A stretch of 64,000 nucleotides of DNA from JANNYA01 sp031409855 (GTDB lineage: Bacteria > Pseudomonadota > Gammaproteobacteria > Xanthomonadales > SZUA-5): the NCBI GenBank assembly GCA_031409855.1, contig JANNYA010000215.1:1-64000 (forward strand), given 5' to 3'. The first letter of the stretch is position 1. Every line of letters starts with the position of its first letter. The notes below the pieces were generated by a model. That model did no database searches. It saw only the letters and a list, made by a program, of their open reading frames with translations, and was not told where the DNA came from. Positions 52,092-61,842 of the stretch are shown here, piece after piece. The position numbers were made by a program, and so were the translations under genes.

Positions 52092-53518
52092 GCGTTTCTG
52101 CGAATCGCGTTAATCGTTTGCCGATCGTGGTTGCGGTACTCGCCGTGACCTTATTGCTCGGCGTCGGCATTACCCAGTGTTCCAAACCCAGTATGGTGAC
52201 GACCACGGACGCACCGGCATCGCCCGTCGCCACGCCTGCGGTGCCGGCCCGACCGTCGGATGCCGACGGCACCGAAGCCACCTTGCGCACGCTCTCGGCA
52301 AAACTAGGCACCGTGGTTGAAGTGGAGGCGGCGCAGAAGGATCAAGAAGCCAAGCTGGACGCCCTCACCGACAGCATCGCCGCCGACAAAGCCGCGAACC
52401 CCACCAGCGAACTGATTGCGACGCTGCAGCAGCTGCAGGCACAAAATTCGGCCTTAATGGAGCGCATGCTGGCGCTTGAGTCTAAAGCCGCGATTCCGAG
52501 CGACGCCGGTGGCGATTTTGGCTTACCTGCCGGTGCCTTGCCGGGCGGTTTAAACGGCGTGGATCTCAATGGTGCGGTGCTCGGCTCAGCCTTGGGCAGC
52601 ACCGGCACGGCGGCGATCGCCACGAATGGCGGCTATCAGTGGGTGCGCCCGCTGGATCGCCCGCTGGCGGTGGATGCCAATGGCGTGCCCTTACCCGACG
52701 CGGCGCAGTACAGCACCGGTGAAATCACGCCAGTCGCACCCACCGCGATTGCCGAGGTGTTGGTACCGACGATCAAACCGCGCTTTACTTTGCCGGTGAA
52801 TGCGACGTTGTTAAATAACATCGCGATGACCGCGTTTATTGGCCGCGTGCCGGTCAATGGCACGGTGCAAGACCCGTATCGCTTCAAGATTTTGGCCAGC
52901 AGCGAAGGCTTGGCCACCAATGGCTTTCGTTTGCCGCCGGACGTGAAGGGCATGGTGTTTTCGGGCACCTCGCAGGGCGATTGGAATTTGTCCTGCGTGC
53001 GCGGCGCGATTGACTCGGTGACGTTCACTTACGAAGACGGCAGCGTGCAAACCTACGGCGGTGAAGTCGCCGTTGCGGACGGCACCGGTCAGACCACGAC
53101 GCAACGGCGCAGCCTAGGCTATCTCTCGGACGCCGCTGGCGTGCCCTGCATCAAAGGCGAGCGCGTCACCAATGCCCCGAAAGTGCTGGCCGCGCGCTTT
53201 GCCGCGTCTGCCTTTGAAGCCACCGCGCGCGGCTTTGCTGAAGCGGCCACGACTTCGCAAGCCACGGTATCCGGCGGCGTGGTGCGCACGATTGACGATG
53301 CTGCCCAGTTTGGCGTGGCGAATGGCTTAGCCGGCGGTGCCTCGGAATCGCGTGCCTGGCTGGAATCACGTCTTGGCCAGATCTTCGATGCGATCTACAC
53401 CGCGCCTGGCCAAAAAGTGGCGATCCACATTGAGGCGCAAATCAATCTCGACCAACGCAGCGACGCTCGCAAATTGGCCTACCGCACGAACGACGCGCAA
53501 GCGCGCACTTTGGATTAA
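52088..53518 (+). CDS. ICE protein of the TIGR03752/PFL_4705 type (TraB/VirB10-like)
   Basis: A 476-residue protein with an N-terminal membrane helix (about 14-32) and an Ala/Pro-rich linker. A coiled coil follows (about 60-140, with SELIATLQQLQAQNSALMER split in two). The C-terminal beta domain contains LPVNATLLNNIAMTAFIGRVP (split), PFRFK-type DPYRFKILAS and GTSQGDWNLSCVRG. This is the TraB/VirB10 architecture that spans the envelope. Confidence 0.83.
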   Translation: MSVSANRVNRLPIVVAVLAVTLLLGVGITQCSKPSMVTTTDAPASPVATPAVPARPSDADGTEATLRTLSAKLGTVVEVEAAQKDQEAKLDALTDSIAADKAANPTSELIATLQQLQAQNSALMERMLALESKAAIPSDAGGDFGLPAGALPGGLNGVDLNGAVLGSALGSTGTAAIATNGGYQWVRPLDRPLAVDANGVPLPDAAQYSTGEITPVAPTAIAEVLVPTIKPRFTLPVNATLLNNIAMTAFIGRVPVNGTVQDPYRFKILASSEGLATNGFRLPPDVKGMVFSGTSQGDWNLSCVRGAIDSVTFTYEDGSVQTYGGEVAVADGTGQTTTQRRSLGYLSDAAGVPCIKGERVTNAPKVLAARFAASAFEATARGFAEAATTSQATVSGGVVRTIDDAAQFGVANGLAGGASESRAWLESRLGQIFDAIYTAPGQKVAIHIEAQINLDQRSDARKLAYRTNDAQARTLD

Positions 53519-53523
53519 CTCAG

Positions 53524-53931
53524 ATGACACTTTTGCTTAAAGCTCGCCGACCTACACGATTGCTCGCGTGCGCCGCTTTTGCCACCTTGGCTGCGTGTGC
53601 CACCACCAAGCTGCCCGAGTCCACCAGCAGCATGGCCGAGATTTATGACGGCGTGGATCGCAGCGCAGCTCGACCGCTGGCGCTCAGTACTGATCGCCCG
53701 CTTTTCGGCGGTGGTGCTGATCTGTCGAACTACACCCGCAGCGCCGCGACCGAGCTGACCACCCGCTTTCCGCGCGTGCCCAATCCGACGCTGGTGATGT
53801 TTGTGTTTCCGCACATCGTCGGTGGCGATATGCCAGTACCGGGCTATGTCACGACCTTCCCGCTGTGGGACAACGCGCCGTATGCGTTGCCCGGCGAAAC
53901 CCCGGAAGCCAGCGAGACGATCGCGCCGTGA
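53524..53931 (+). CDS. ICE transfer lipoprotein (TIGR03751 type)
   Basis: A 135-residue lipoprotein with lipobox LAAC (Cys about 24) and the family pattern YTRSAATELTTRFPRVPNP (about 70-88) then LVMFVFPH, MPVPGYVTTFPLWD and YALPGE. It probably forms the outer-membrane (TraV/VirB7-like) part of the core complex together with the VirB9- and VirB10-like products encoded just upstream. Start ATG 53524; GTGA overlap with the ATPase gene. Confidence 0.82.
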   Translation: MTLLLKARRPTRLLACAAFATLAACATTKLPESTSSMAEIYDGVDRSAARPLALSTDRPLFGGGADLSNYTRSAATELTTRFPRVPNPTLVMFVFPHIVGGDMPVPGYVTTFPLWDNAPYALPGETPEASETIAP

Positions 53932-56753
53932 GCTTTTTTTCGAGCTTTAAGGGCCTGCTGATTGGGTTGAGTGCGAGTGGGGCGGAGAGGGCAGGCGTAC
54001 TGCGCGCGCCGCACGATCCTGATCGCGAACTGTTGCCGCGCTCATGGATGACCGGGCGGCGTATGAGTACGTGGGAGCGCAACGCGATCAATGCGACGCC
54101 ACCCTCGTTTGTGGATTTTTTGCGCTATCGCGACTGGGACCGCATCAGCGGCTGTTTTGTCATGAACGACGGCAAAAGCGCCGGCATGCTCTGGGAATTG
54201 TCGCCGGCCCCAACGGAAGGCCGCGATGAGCAAACGCTGGCAGAAATGCATGAAGCCTTTACCGAAGCGATACGCAGCGGCTTAACTGAAGACGTCGATA
54301 GCCCCTGGATCGCGCAATTTTTCGTTCAAGATGAAGAAACGCTGTTCCCGCACTGGCGCCAGATTAACGACTACATCCCCGAGTCAATTCGTAACACGCA
54401 GCTGACCAAGCACTGGCTCAACGAGGTGGACTTGCACTTACAGCAAGTCGCGCAGCCGGGCGGTATTTTTGCCCAGGCGGCGGGCGGCAATGCCTGGCGC
54501 GGCAAAGAACGGCGCGTGTTTGTGACCCTGTACCGCATCGCGCCCAAAAAAGGCACCTTGAAGGATTCAATCAAACGCACCAAAGCCGCGGCCAGCCAGT
54601 TCACGGCCGTGTTTGGCAAAAACGGTGTGTCGTTGCGCGGCTGTCGCGGTCGCGACTTGTACGAGTGGATGACGCCGATGCTCAACCCCTCGCCGGATCT
54701 CACCGGCGGCGATCCGTATGCGTACATGCGCCAAAACCACTATCCCGATGAAGTGAACGGCCAGACACCGCCGGCATGGGATTTAGGCGAAGCCACGGTG
54801 CGCTCAGCACCGGAACAAATCGAAGATGGCGTGTGGTCGTTTCAAGGCACGCTCTACACCGCCTTGACGGTGCAACTGTTTTCTAAAGCGCTTAACTTTG
54901 GCCATCTGACCGGCGAAAACCGCTCCGCCACGACACTGATGGATCAAATGCCGCCCGGCACACGCATCAGCACCACGGTCATTGCCGAACCGCAATATTT
55001 GATCGAGCGCCACATGACCGCGTTGGAGTCGAGCGCCGTTGGCGATGGTGCGCATGCGGTCGAAACCTTGGAAGAAACCAGTGAAGCGCGCCGCGCCCTG
55101 GTGAAAGGCGAAAAACTCTACCGCACGTCGGTGGTGATTTATGTCACTGGCAAATCCTTGGACGAACTCAATAACCGCGCCGATGCCTGCACCGCGATTT
55201 TGAATCAGAGTGCCTTGCCGCCGTATGCGCGCAAATACGATCTCTTTCGCAGCGGTGCGTTCATTGCCGGCCTGCCGTTTGGCTATGACCATGCGCGCGA
55301 TCGCGCTGGCCCCAAGCGCGCGACGCTGCAATTTACCAGTGAAATTAGCAAACTGATCCCGATTGCTGGGCGATCCACCGGGACCGGCAGCCCGTGCCTT
55401 AACTTCTTTAATCGTGGTGCTGCACCGCTCTCTTTCGATCCGATCAAAGACCGCGATAAAAACGCGCACTTGACCGTATTCGGCCCCACCGGCTCCGGTA
55501 AGTCCGCATTTTTAACCAATGCGCTCGTGCAAACGATGGCGGTGCATCGGCCTTATCTCTGGATTATCGATCCAAAATGGCCCGCACCCTCGTTCGCGCT
55601 GCTGATGGATTACTTTAAGGCGCAAGGTTTAAGCACCAATAAGGTGACATTGACGCCGGATTGCGACGTGGCGATCAATCCGTTTCACTGTGCGATGCAG
55701 TTGCTCGACGAAGACTACGACGACAAGAAGCTCGACGATGAGGACATTGAAGGCGGTCGCGACCTCATGGGCGAAATGGTCTATCTCGCGCTGGCGATGG
55801 CGACCGGCGGCGAACAAAAGGAACTCGACAATATTCGCCGCGCGGATCGCCCGGTGTTTTCGCAAGCGATTCGCCTCGCGGCTAAAACGGTCAAAGAAGC
55901 CGGCGGCACGGTGGTGATTACTGAGGACGTGGTCGCCGCCCTGCATCAGTTGGCGGACGAAACCAAGCTCGGCGAAAAGACCGCGATGAAATACCACGAG
56001 CACGGCGCGGCCATGAGCGTGTTTTGTGATGGTTTTGCTGGACGCATCTTCAATCGGCCGGGCACGCCTTGGCCCACTTGCGACGTCACCCTGATTGAGT
56101 TTGCTCAGCTCGGCACGCCCGGCAATGAAGACTTGCTCAATGTCGGCTTTATGTCGCTGATTCAAGCGATCCAGCTGCACATCACCAAACACCAATACGG
56201 CGATGGCACGCGCGAAATCGCGCGCAACACGATTGTGTGCGTCGACGAATCGCACTACCTGGCCAAAATGCCGCTCATGGGTGCCTATATCGCGAAATCG
56301 ATTAAGACCTGGCGTTCCTCCGGAGCGTGGTACTGGCAAGCCACACAAAGCATCGACGACTTTGCCGGGCCGATGAAGCCCTTGCTGACCCAGCTGGAAT
56401 GGATGATTTGTCTGGCGATGCCAAAAGATGAAGTCACCAAGCTGAAAGAGCTGAAGTCGCTCACCGCCGAACAGGCCACGATGGTCGAATCGGCGCGCAA
56501 GTCGTCTGGCGAATACTCGGAAGGCGTGGTGCTGCATGAAAAATGCACCGCATTGTTTCGGGCCGTCTTGCCTTCGTTGTCCCTGGCACTGGCGCAAACC
56601 GAGCAACACGAACGCGCAAAGCGGCGCGATTACATGGTGGCCAACAAATGCACCGAGATCGAAGCGACCTATCACATCGCCCGCACGATCTATCAAGCGC
56701 GCGCCAGCCATGCCACCAAACGCACCGTACAACCTTGGAGTGACCGCAAATGA
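53928..56753 (+). CDS. VirB4/TraC-type conjugative transfer ATPase
   Basis: A 941-residue cytoplasmic ATPase that energises pilus assembly and transfer (TIGR03744/PFL_4706 type). Walker A is VFGPTGSGKSAFLTNAL (about residue 520), then LWIIDPKW. Walker B is TIVCVDESHYLAKMP (about 765), followed by GAWYWQATQSIDDF. The N-terminal half has the TraC-like YRDWDRISGCFVMNDGKSAG (split) and FVTLYRIAPKKG. The start is GTG at 53928 overlapping the previous stop; the longer open frame is rejected. Confidence 0.9.
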   Translation: MSFFSSFKGLLIGLSASGAERAGVLRAPHDPDRELLPRSWMTGRRMSTWERNAINATPPSFVDFLRYRDWDRISGCFVMNDGKSAGMLWELSPAPTEGRDEQTLAEMHEAFTEAIRSGLTEDVDSPWIAQFFVQDEETLFPHWRQINDYIPESIRNTQLTKHWLNEVDLHLQQVAQPGGIFAQAAGGNAWRGKERRVFVTLYRIAPKKGTLKDSIKRTKAAASQFTAVFGKNGVSLRGCRGRDLYEWMTPMLNPSPDLTGGDPYAYMRQNHYPDEVNGQTPPAWDLGEATVRSAPEQIEDGVWSFQGTLYTALTVQLFSKALNFGHLTGENRSATTLMDQMPPGTRISTTVIAEPQYLIERHMTALESSAVGDGAHAVETLEETSEARRALVKGEKLYRTSVVIYVTGKSLDELNNRADACTAILNQSALPPYARKYDLFRSGAFIAGLPFGYDHARDRAGPKRATLQFTSEISKLIPIAGRSTGTGSPCLNFFNRGAAPLSFDPIKDRDKNAHLTVFGPTGSGKSAFLTNALVQTMAVHRPYLWIIDPKWPAPSFALLMDYFKAQGLSTNKVTLTPDCDVAINPFHCAMQLLDEDYDDKKLDDEDIEGGRDLMGEMVYLALAMATGGEQKELDNIRRADRPVFSQAIRLAAKTVKEAGGTVVITEDVVAALHQLADETKLGEKTAMKYHEHGAAMSVFCDGFAGRIFNRPGTPWPTCDVTLIEFAQLGTPGNEDLLNVGFMSLIQAIQLHITKHQYGDGTREIARNTIVCVDESHYLAKMPLMGAYIAKSIKTWRSSGAWYWQATQSIDDFAGPMKPLLTQLEWMICLAMPKDEVTKLKELKSLTAEQATMVESARKSSGEYSEGVVLHEKCTALFRAVLPSLSLALAQTEQHERAKRRDYMVANKCTEIEATYHIARTIYQARASHATKRTVQPWSDRK

Positions 56754-57217
56754 GTCGACTTTTGCTAGCCACCGTAATTTTAGGCACGCTTGGCTTGGCC
56801 AGCGCGCAAACGCGTGCCGTGCCAGCGCCTAACACCGCTACCGCCGTCGCAGCAATCACGCGCGTTGACGTGTTCGTGTCCGACAAAACGCCGATCGCAG
56901 CCGGCGATGAATCGCAAAGCTTGGCGGCCGGCGGCACCCTCAACCTTTGGAATCTCGACGACATGGAGCGCTTCAATGCGCGCCTGGCGCTGGGCTTGCC
57001 GCGTGATATGGCGATGGCCGCCAAACAACTCGCCGCCCGTACGGCGAACCTTACTGTCGACGAACAAGCGTTGCTCAGCAAAGCCGCAAACGGGCAATCG
57101 CGTGCGGATGCGCTCAGTATTGAGCGCGTGCCCGCCGTCGTGGTCAATGAAAAGCACGTGTATTACGGTGCCCGCACCATTGAAGAAGCGCTCGGTGCGT
57201 ATCGGAGTGGGCGATGA
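56750..57217 (+). CDS. ICE protein of the TIGR03757 (DUF1525-like) type
   Basis: A 155-residue exported protein with a thioredoxin-like plan: signal to LASAQ, ITRVDVFVSDKTPI (about 40), LNLWNLDDMERFNARLALGLPRD (split near 65-90) and VPAVVVNEKHVYYGA (about 125). It resembles TrbC-type pilus assembly proteins but has no CXXC. It is coupled to both neighbours by 4-bp overlaps. Confidence 0.8.
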   Translation: MSRLLLATVILGTLGLASAQTRAVPAPNTATAVAAITRVDVFVSDKTPIAAGDESQSLAAGGTLNLWNLDDMERFNARLALGLPRDMAMAAKQLAARTANLTVDEQALLSKAANGQSRADALSIERVPAVVVNEKHVYYGARTIEEALGAYRSGR

Positions 57218-58254
57218 AAGTAAAACTCCGCCTGCGCGCTCTGGCGCTGAGCGCTGCCGTTAGTCTGTGTTTCGCCCCAGTGGCGTCGGCCACCACCATT
57301 TCTAGTGCCGCGATCACCGCCGCGACCGTCAACCCGGACATGTTGGAATGTTTGGATTATTGCGTGATTGGCGTCTGTATCTGGCTTAGGCCGATTTTGG
57401 TACCCCCGTTTTATAAGGTCGAAACCACGCTCAAAATTCGGCACAAATTCCCGGATGTCGTGGTCAGCGTGTTTGAGCACCCCGGCGAGAACCCTTGGAC
57501 TGAGGTGCAACCCTTGAGCGCACTGGCGGGTCAAGCCGCCCAAGCCCTCTATGGTTCCTCAACCACGAAAGTCGGCGGCGGTCGCCACACGCCAGCGGCA
57601 AATCAAGTGCAAGACCAACACGAACCGGCGCATGACGTGCGGCGCGAACAACTGCGCTTTGGCGAGGCCGAAATCTACGGGCATCCGCTCGCCAGCGTCA
57701 TTGGACAAAACTCCACCGGCTTCGGGCGGAGCATAAAGCTGTGCCCGATTAAAACCCGCAGCTTCTTTCCGTATTACCAATCCGGTGTTGATGCGCTGAG
57801 CTGGCGCAACCCGGAGGTCGAATTGCTCTATCCGGGCACGTGGATTCCCTATTACCGCGAAGTGCGTAATTCCAGCTTCACCAGTATTTGGGGCTCGGTG
57901 TTCCCGCGCCATGGCATTTTATCCGGGCAGGCCGATCCCTACAAAGCCGCCGCCGTGTTTGCGCAGCGCGCCGCCGACATTGCCACTAACAGCTATCAGC
58001 CGCACGTTTATATCCGCGCCCCAGGCTCTGCCGCGAATGAGCGTACCGATCAATGGCAACGCCTAGCCCCGAAAGTGGAAACGTCCTGCGGCCCGTTCGG
58101 CGGCACCGGCCCGGTGATCGCCGCCGGTGCGGTGGCGAAGGATGACGACCAGGTCTGGCAACTGTGGCGACCGTATCAATGCTGCCTGCCAAACGACGGC
58201 GCGATCTTGATCGCCGAAGTTGATGCCGCCGCCATCTGCATTAATGACGAATAG
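57214..58254 (+). CDS. ICE protein of the TIGR03756 (TraU-like) type
   Basis: A 346-residue exported protein. The signal peptide is followed by MLECLDYCVIGVCIWLRP (three Cys near residues 48-56), FPDVVVSVFEHPGENPW, KLCPIKTRSFFPYYQSGVDALSWR (split near 185-208) and further paired Cys in CCLPNDGA near the C-terminus. It corresponds to TraU, a periplasmic Cys-rich mating-pair stabilisation protein. It is coupled upstream by ATGA. A 69-bp gap with a doubled CAGCCCACACCA follows. Confidence 0.82.
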   Translation: MKVKLRLRALALSAAVSLCFAPVASATTISSAAITAATVNPDMLECLDYCVIGVCIWLRPILVPPFYKVETTLKIRHKFPDVVVSVFEHPGENPWTEVQPLSALAGQAAQALYGSSTTKVGGGRHTPAANQVQDQHEPAHDVRREQLRFGEAEIYGHPLASVIGQNSTGFGRSIKLCPIKTRSFFPYYQSGVDALSWRNPEVELLYPGTWIPYYREVRNSSFTSIWGSVFPRHGILSGQADPYKAAAVFAQRAADIATNSYQPHVYIRAPGSAANERTDQWQRLAPKVETSCGPFGGTGPVIAAGAVAKDDDQVWQLWRPYQCCLPNDGAILIAEVDAAAICINDE

Positions 58255-58323
58255 CGCTCATTTGATGTTTTCTAACTGCAACCCAGCCCACACCACAGCC
58301 CACACCACAGCCAAGGCCCTGCC

Positions 58324-59685
58324 ATGACCAATTGCACTCTCGCCCGCCTCGCCACCGTTGCCCTCGTCGCGTTCTACGCCAGCGGCGCGCACGCGCAAAC
58401 CGCGTGGTATTACGAAATGGGTGGCGCACAGCCCATTGATAAGCCCATGTGGTCGAGCTACAACGCGGTGCCGCTGCAGGTTAGCGCCGACATCAGTTGG
58501 AACTACAGCTGCGGCAAGTTCTCGATTTCGGGCAGCGTCAATAAGCTGCTGGCGGACGTGCGCACCGCCGCCGACGAATACATGAACGCGATGATCGCGA
58601 ATGCCCAGGCCGCCGTTGCTTCCTTGCCCGCCATCATCTTACAGCGCGCCAATCCGACGCTGTACGACATCATGCAAAACGGGCTTTTGCGGGCGCAAGC
58701 CTCCGCGAACGCAGCGCGCTTGGATTGCAAAGCCTTAGAAGACACCGTGATTGCCAACGGCACCGGCGCTGCCGGCGTGTGGGACAACTTAAAACAAGCC
58801 GCAAAAGTATCGGATTGGTCCGCGCAAGCCAGCTATTCCCGTAATGACGTGGTGTCGGCGCAAAAAACCGTGGACTCGAATGCCGGTAAAAACGGCATTG
58901 CTTGGATTGGCAACAATGGCACGACCATCCGGGCCGGTGGCACCGGCCAGCCGGTAATCAAGCTCACTGCCGATGTCATGGGGGCGGGTTACACCATGGC
59001 GGTCAGTGCCGGCAACCCCACCACCAATGGCACGACCGTCAAAGCGGGCTCGAAAGCCTTTGGTCTGTTCAATCTGTTTAATTTGTTCCCGGACAAGAAA
59101 TCGGCACAGGATTACATCACTGAGGTGGTTGGCGAAACCGTCGCCACCACCACCGATACTGGGGCGAAAACCACCACCCCCGGTCACGGTTTGCGCCCCG
59201 ACGTGGCGCGCGAATCCAAGCGCGTCTATGACCTGATCGACGCGGCGGTGCGCGGCAGCGCCACGCTCACCCTCGCACAGCGCGAAAACATCAGCGTCGA
59301 AGCCTTAGTTACCGAACAGCTGCTGCGTGCGATCCGCGACTTGCCGATCGAGGAGCGGGACTTAATCAAAGTGCGCCTCGCCAATGAAGTCGCGCTGCAA
59401 AACGCCATTCGTAAAGCCTTGGCCGCGGTGACGGTGCTCCAGATGGGCGCCTCGACGCCGAATGTCGCGAGTAACGCGGTCGCCGCCGAACATTCAGACG
59501 AAGCGATTGCCAGCGTCAAAGCCTATATCGACGATTTAATGTATGAGGCGCGCATCAAAAAAGAACTGGTCGGCGAAACCGCGATTGCGATTTTAGACCG
59601 AGCCGCCGCACAACGCAGCGCGCCGGTGATTTTGCCAAACGCCACCGATGACAAAGAGCCCGCACTGGGCACGGTCGAACGATGA
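58324..59685 (+). CDS. ICE protein of the TIGR03755/PFL_4711 type (TraH-like)
   Basis: A 453-residue exported protein: signal peptide to GAHAQ, then TAWYYEMGGAQPIDKPMWSSYNAVPLQVSADISWNYSCGKF (split near 25-65), an Ala-rich helical part and a C-terminal region with LPIEERDLIKVRLANEVAL (about 340). It resembles TraH in position and the early Cys residue. The start ATG at 58324 has AAGG 9 bp upstream. It overlaps traG by 4 bp. Confidence 0.8.
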   Translation: MTNCTLARLATVALVAFYASGAHAQTAWYYEMGGAQPIDKPMWSSYNAVPLQVSADISWNYSCGKFSISGSVNKLLADVRTAADEYMNAMIANAQAAVASLPAIILQRANPTLYDIMQNGLLRAQASANAARLDCKALEDTVIANGTGAAGVWDNLKQAAKVSDWSAQASYSRNDVVSAQKTVDSNAGKNGIAWIGNNGTTIRAGGTGQPVIKLTADVMGAGYTMAVSAGNPTTNGTTVKAGSKAFGLFNLFNLFPDKKSAQDYITEVVGETVATTTDTGAKTTTPGHGLRPDVARESKRVYDLIDAAVRGSATLTLAQRENISVEALVTEQLLRAIRDLPIEERDLIKVRLANEVALQNAIRKALAAVTVLQMGASTPNVASNAVAAEHSDEAIASVKAYIDDLMYEARIKKELVGETAIAILDRAAAQRSAPVILPNATDDKEPALGTVER

Positions 59686-61427
59686 ACCTGATCGAGGCGT
59701 ACCTGCATTTGCAGGCACCGACGGAATACGTCGGATCTTATTTAGAGTTCTATTCCACGCTCTATGGGCTGAAGGCGGGCGAGCAGTTCTTTGGCCTGTT
59801 TTGGAATCTCGGGCTGTACAAACTGCCGTTCGCGGTGATCGCGATTGTATGTTTTTGGGAAGGCGCGATGCGCGGCGGCCATGACGGCGCTTGGCATGCG
59901 GTCAAAACGCTCGGCTATCGCTTTGCCGTGATGTATTTTGCGCTGCTGCTGTTTGCTTGGCCAGCGGGGAAGCTCAGTCTGGGCGAACTCAAATATGCCA
60001 TCCCTGCGCAGTTTGATACCGCCACCGAGCCGCGCGTCGACATTGGCATCCTCGAAGCCGCCGCCGCGCAAAGCCACGGCAGTCGCGGCTTTAAGCTGGA
60101 CAGCGCGCACATGGATATCCGAGTGCCGATCGTGCCGCGCTTGGCGATGATGTTGGGGCATGGCTTGAGCCGCGCCACCACCAAAGTCTTGCCGGATCAA
60201 CTGAGCATGCGCTTGCTCGATCAAGGCATGGCGCACCTGAATATTGGCGACCCGACGCTGAAAAACAACATCATCCAGTTTAATCAGCAGTGCTATATCC
60301 CGGCGGTCAATAAGTGGCAAACGTTTTGGTCGGAAACCGGCAAGCCGGGTACCTTGACCACGCGCGAAGACAAGTGGAAGCTGATCGACGTGGGCTGGCT
60401 CGGCTCGCGCATTTTGCTGGAAACCGAAGGGCTGTATCGCCCGTGTGGCGATCCAAAAACCTGCGGTAGTTCCCTGCAGGCCAGCACGCCCATCACTGGT
60501 TTTCCTTACCTGGCCTCGCGCGATGGTGTGCGGCCGAGCTATACCAGTTCCAGCACCACAAACCAGTATGGCCGACCGTACTGCGATCAATGGTGGAACG
60601 ACATCAAAACAAAGATTTATAGCCATATCGAAGGTGCTGACTTGTCGCGCTCGATCACTAAAATCATGGGGAATGCAGGCGTAGCGGCGTGGTACGGCGT
60701 CACCGCCTTTAGCCCCTACGAGGCCGATGAGCAGCTGGTGCGCTGGGCCTTAGCCAAAAACAACGTCGAGGCCTATAGCGATGACTTGGCCTACACCACG
60801 GGCAAGGTGAAACATGACGGCGTCGTCAAAGCGATTGCCAATGCAGCCACCGAAGCGATTGCCTGGACCGGCGAAATCGCTTCGCAACCGTTCGCCAGTG
60901 CGGAAACCCTGGTGCTCAATAACATGGCGCAGATTATCCAGTCGTTTGTTTTGCTGTTGCTCTATCTTTTGCTGCCGTTTGTGGCGCTGTTTTCTGGCCT
61001 CAATATTCGCGTGATGGCGACCTATTGCATCCTGATCTTGAGTGTCATCGGCTGGCAAATGTGGTGGACGATCGTCATGTGGGCTGACGCGAATTTGCTG
61101 ATTTCAATGTACCCCGAAGGGCAAATGCTGTCGACGTTTGGTGAAGACTTAGGCTCAAAGCGCATCCTGATTGACCGCGTCATCAATGGTGCGGCGCAAT
61201 ATGGGCCTGCGGTGTGGTCGTTTATTTTGACGTTTGCAGGCTATCAGGGCATTGGTGCGCTGGATGGTTTGACTAAGCAGATGCAACAGAATGCACAACA
61301 GGTAGCCAAACAGGCCGCTCAAAAGGGCTTGCAAGCAGTTCAAATGGCGGTGAACGCGGTGGCCCCCGGTGCTGCATCACACATTTCTTCTGCCTTCACC
61401 GGTTCCTCAGGGAAAAGCAAACGATGA
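59682..61427 (+). CDS. traG: TraG N-terminal-domain mating protein
   Basis: A 581-residue inner-membrane protein of the TraG-N group (mating-pair formation and stabilisation). It begins YLHLQAPTEYVGSYLEFYSTLYGL (split near 6-30). Membrane segments lie near 40-65 and 85-105, with a pair near 430-490 (QSFVLLLLYLLLPFVALF; CILILSVIGWQMWWTIVMW). The C-terminus is Gln/Ala-rich (QMQQNAQQVAKQAAQKGLQA). The large C-terminal periplasmic domain of F-TraG is missing, as usual for this ICE family. It is the last gene of the transfer run. Confidence 0.85.
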   Translation: MNLIEAYLHLQAPTEYVGSYLEFYSTLYGLKAGEQFFGLFWNLGLYKLPFAVIAIVCFWEGAMRGGHDGAWHAVKTLGYRFAVMYFALLLFAWPAGKLSLGELKYAIPAQFDTATEPRVDIGILEAAAAQSHGSRGFKLDSAHMDIRVPIVPRLAMMLGHGLSRATTKVLPDQLSMRLLDQGMAHLNIGDPTLKNNIIQFNQQCYIPAVNKWQTFWSETGKPGTLTTREDKWKLIDVGWLGSRILLETEGLYRPCGDPKTCGSSLQASTPITGFPYLASRDGVRPSYTSSSTTNQYGRPYCDQWWNDIKTKIYSHIEGADLSRSITKIMGNAGVAAWYGVTAFSPYEADEQLVRWALAKNNVEAYSDDLAYTTGKVKHDGVVKAIANAATEAIAWTGEIASQPFASAETLVLNNMAQIIQSFVLLLLYLLLPFVALFSGLNIRVMATYCILILSVIGWQMWWTIVMWADANLLISMYPEGQMLSTFGEDLGSKRILIDRVINGAAQYGPAVWSFILTFAGYQGIGALDGLTKQMQQNAQQVAKQAAQKGLQAVQMAVNAVAPGAASHISSAFTGSSGKSKR

Positions 61428-61432
61428 GCTTT

Positions 61433-61744
61433 TCAGTCGTCAATATCGGGGACGGAGCGCGCGTCCTCAACGTCGTACATGAAATACGGGCGATCGTCAG
61501 ATCCGCCATGATATCCAGCGGTTCGATCATCGGTATCGTCGTCGTAGCCGAGTTTATTGGTGCGTCTAAAAATCGCAGCCATCAAATACAGAACAGCACC
61601 AATAACGGCGGCAATTCCACACAAGACCACCAGCGTCACGGTCAAAGCCGCAAAGCCAGTCTTGCCCGCCCAATGTGGGTGGGCCAGCGCTTTGTTGCCG
61701 AGCGATTGCACGCTTTGGCCCATCGATTTGAGAGTGTTAATCAT
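61433..61744 (-). CDS. Small membrane protein convergent with traG
   Basis: A 103-residue protein with one or two membrane helices (about 33-62, FAALTVTLVVLCGIAAVIGAV) and a C-terminal Asp-rich tail (YDDDTDD...VPDIDD). ATG 61744 is preferred over a GTG at 61768. Related ICEs carry a DUF3742 membrane protein in the same place on the opposite strand. This gene fits by position and topology but I cannot confirm homology. Its stop is 5 bp from the traG stop, with no room for a hairpin terminator. Confidence 0.6.
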   Translation of the reverse strand: MINTLKSMGQSVQSLGNKALAHPHWAGKTGFAALTVTLVVLCGIAAVIGAVLYLMAAIFRRTNKLGYDDDTDDRTAGYHGGSDDRPYFMYDVEDARSVPDIDD

Positions 61745-61842
61745 GGGTGGCAGTGTACGCCTGTGCACAGCGGCGTGCGCAAGTGCCTGGGCGGTGCGTT
61801 ATGAGCGGCGCTAGATCGAAAATAGTTCATTCCGCTCGCCCC

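Noticed and set aside
55629..56732. 367-codon minus-strand frame opposite the VirB4-type ATPase gene
   Set aside because: It is antisense to Walker-motif-containing coding sequence and is rich in His/Arg from reverse reading, so it is a shadow.
59742..60626. 294-codon minus-strand frame opposite traG
   Set aside because: Antisense shadow of a clear TraG-N gene, with no recognisable domain.
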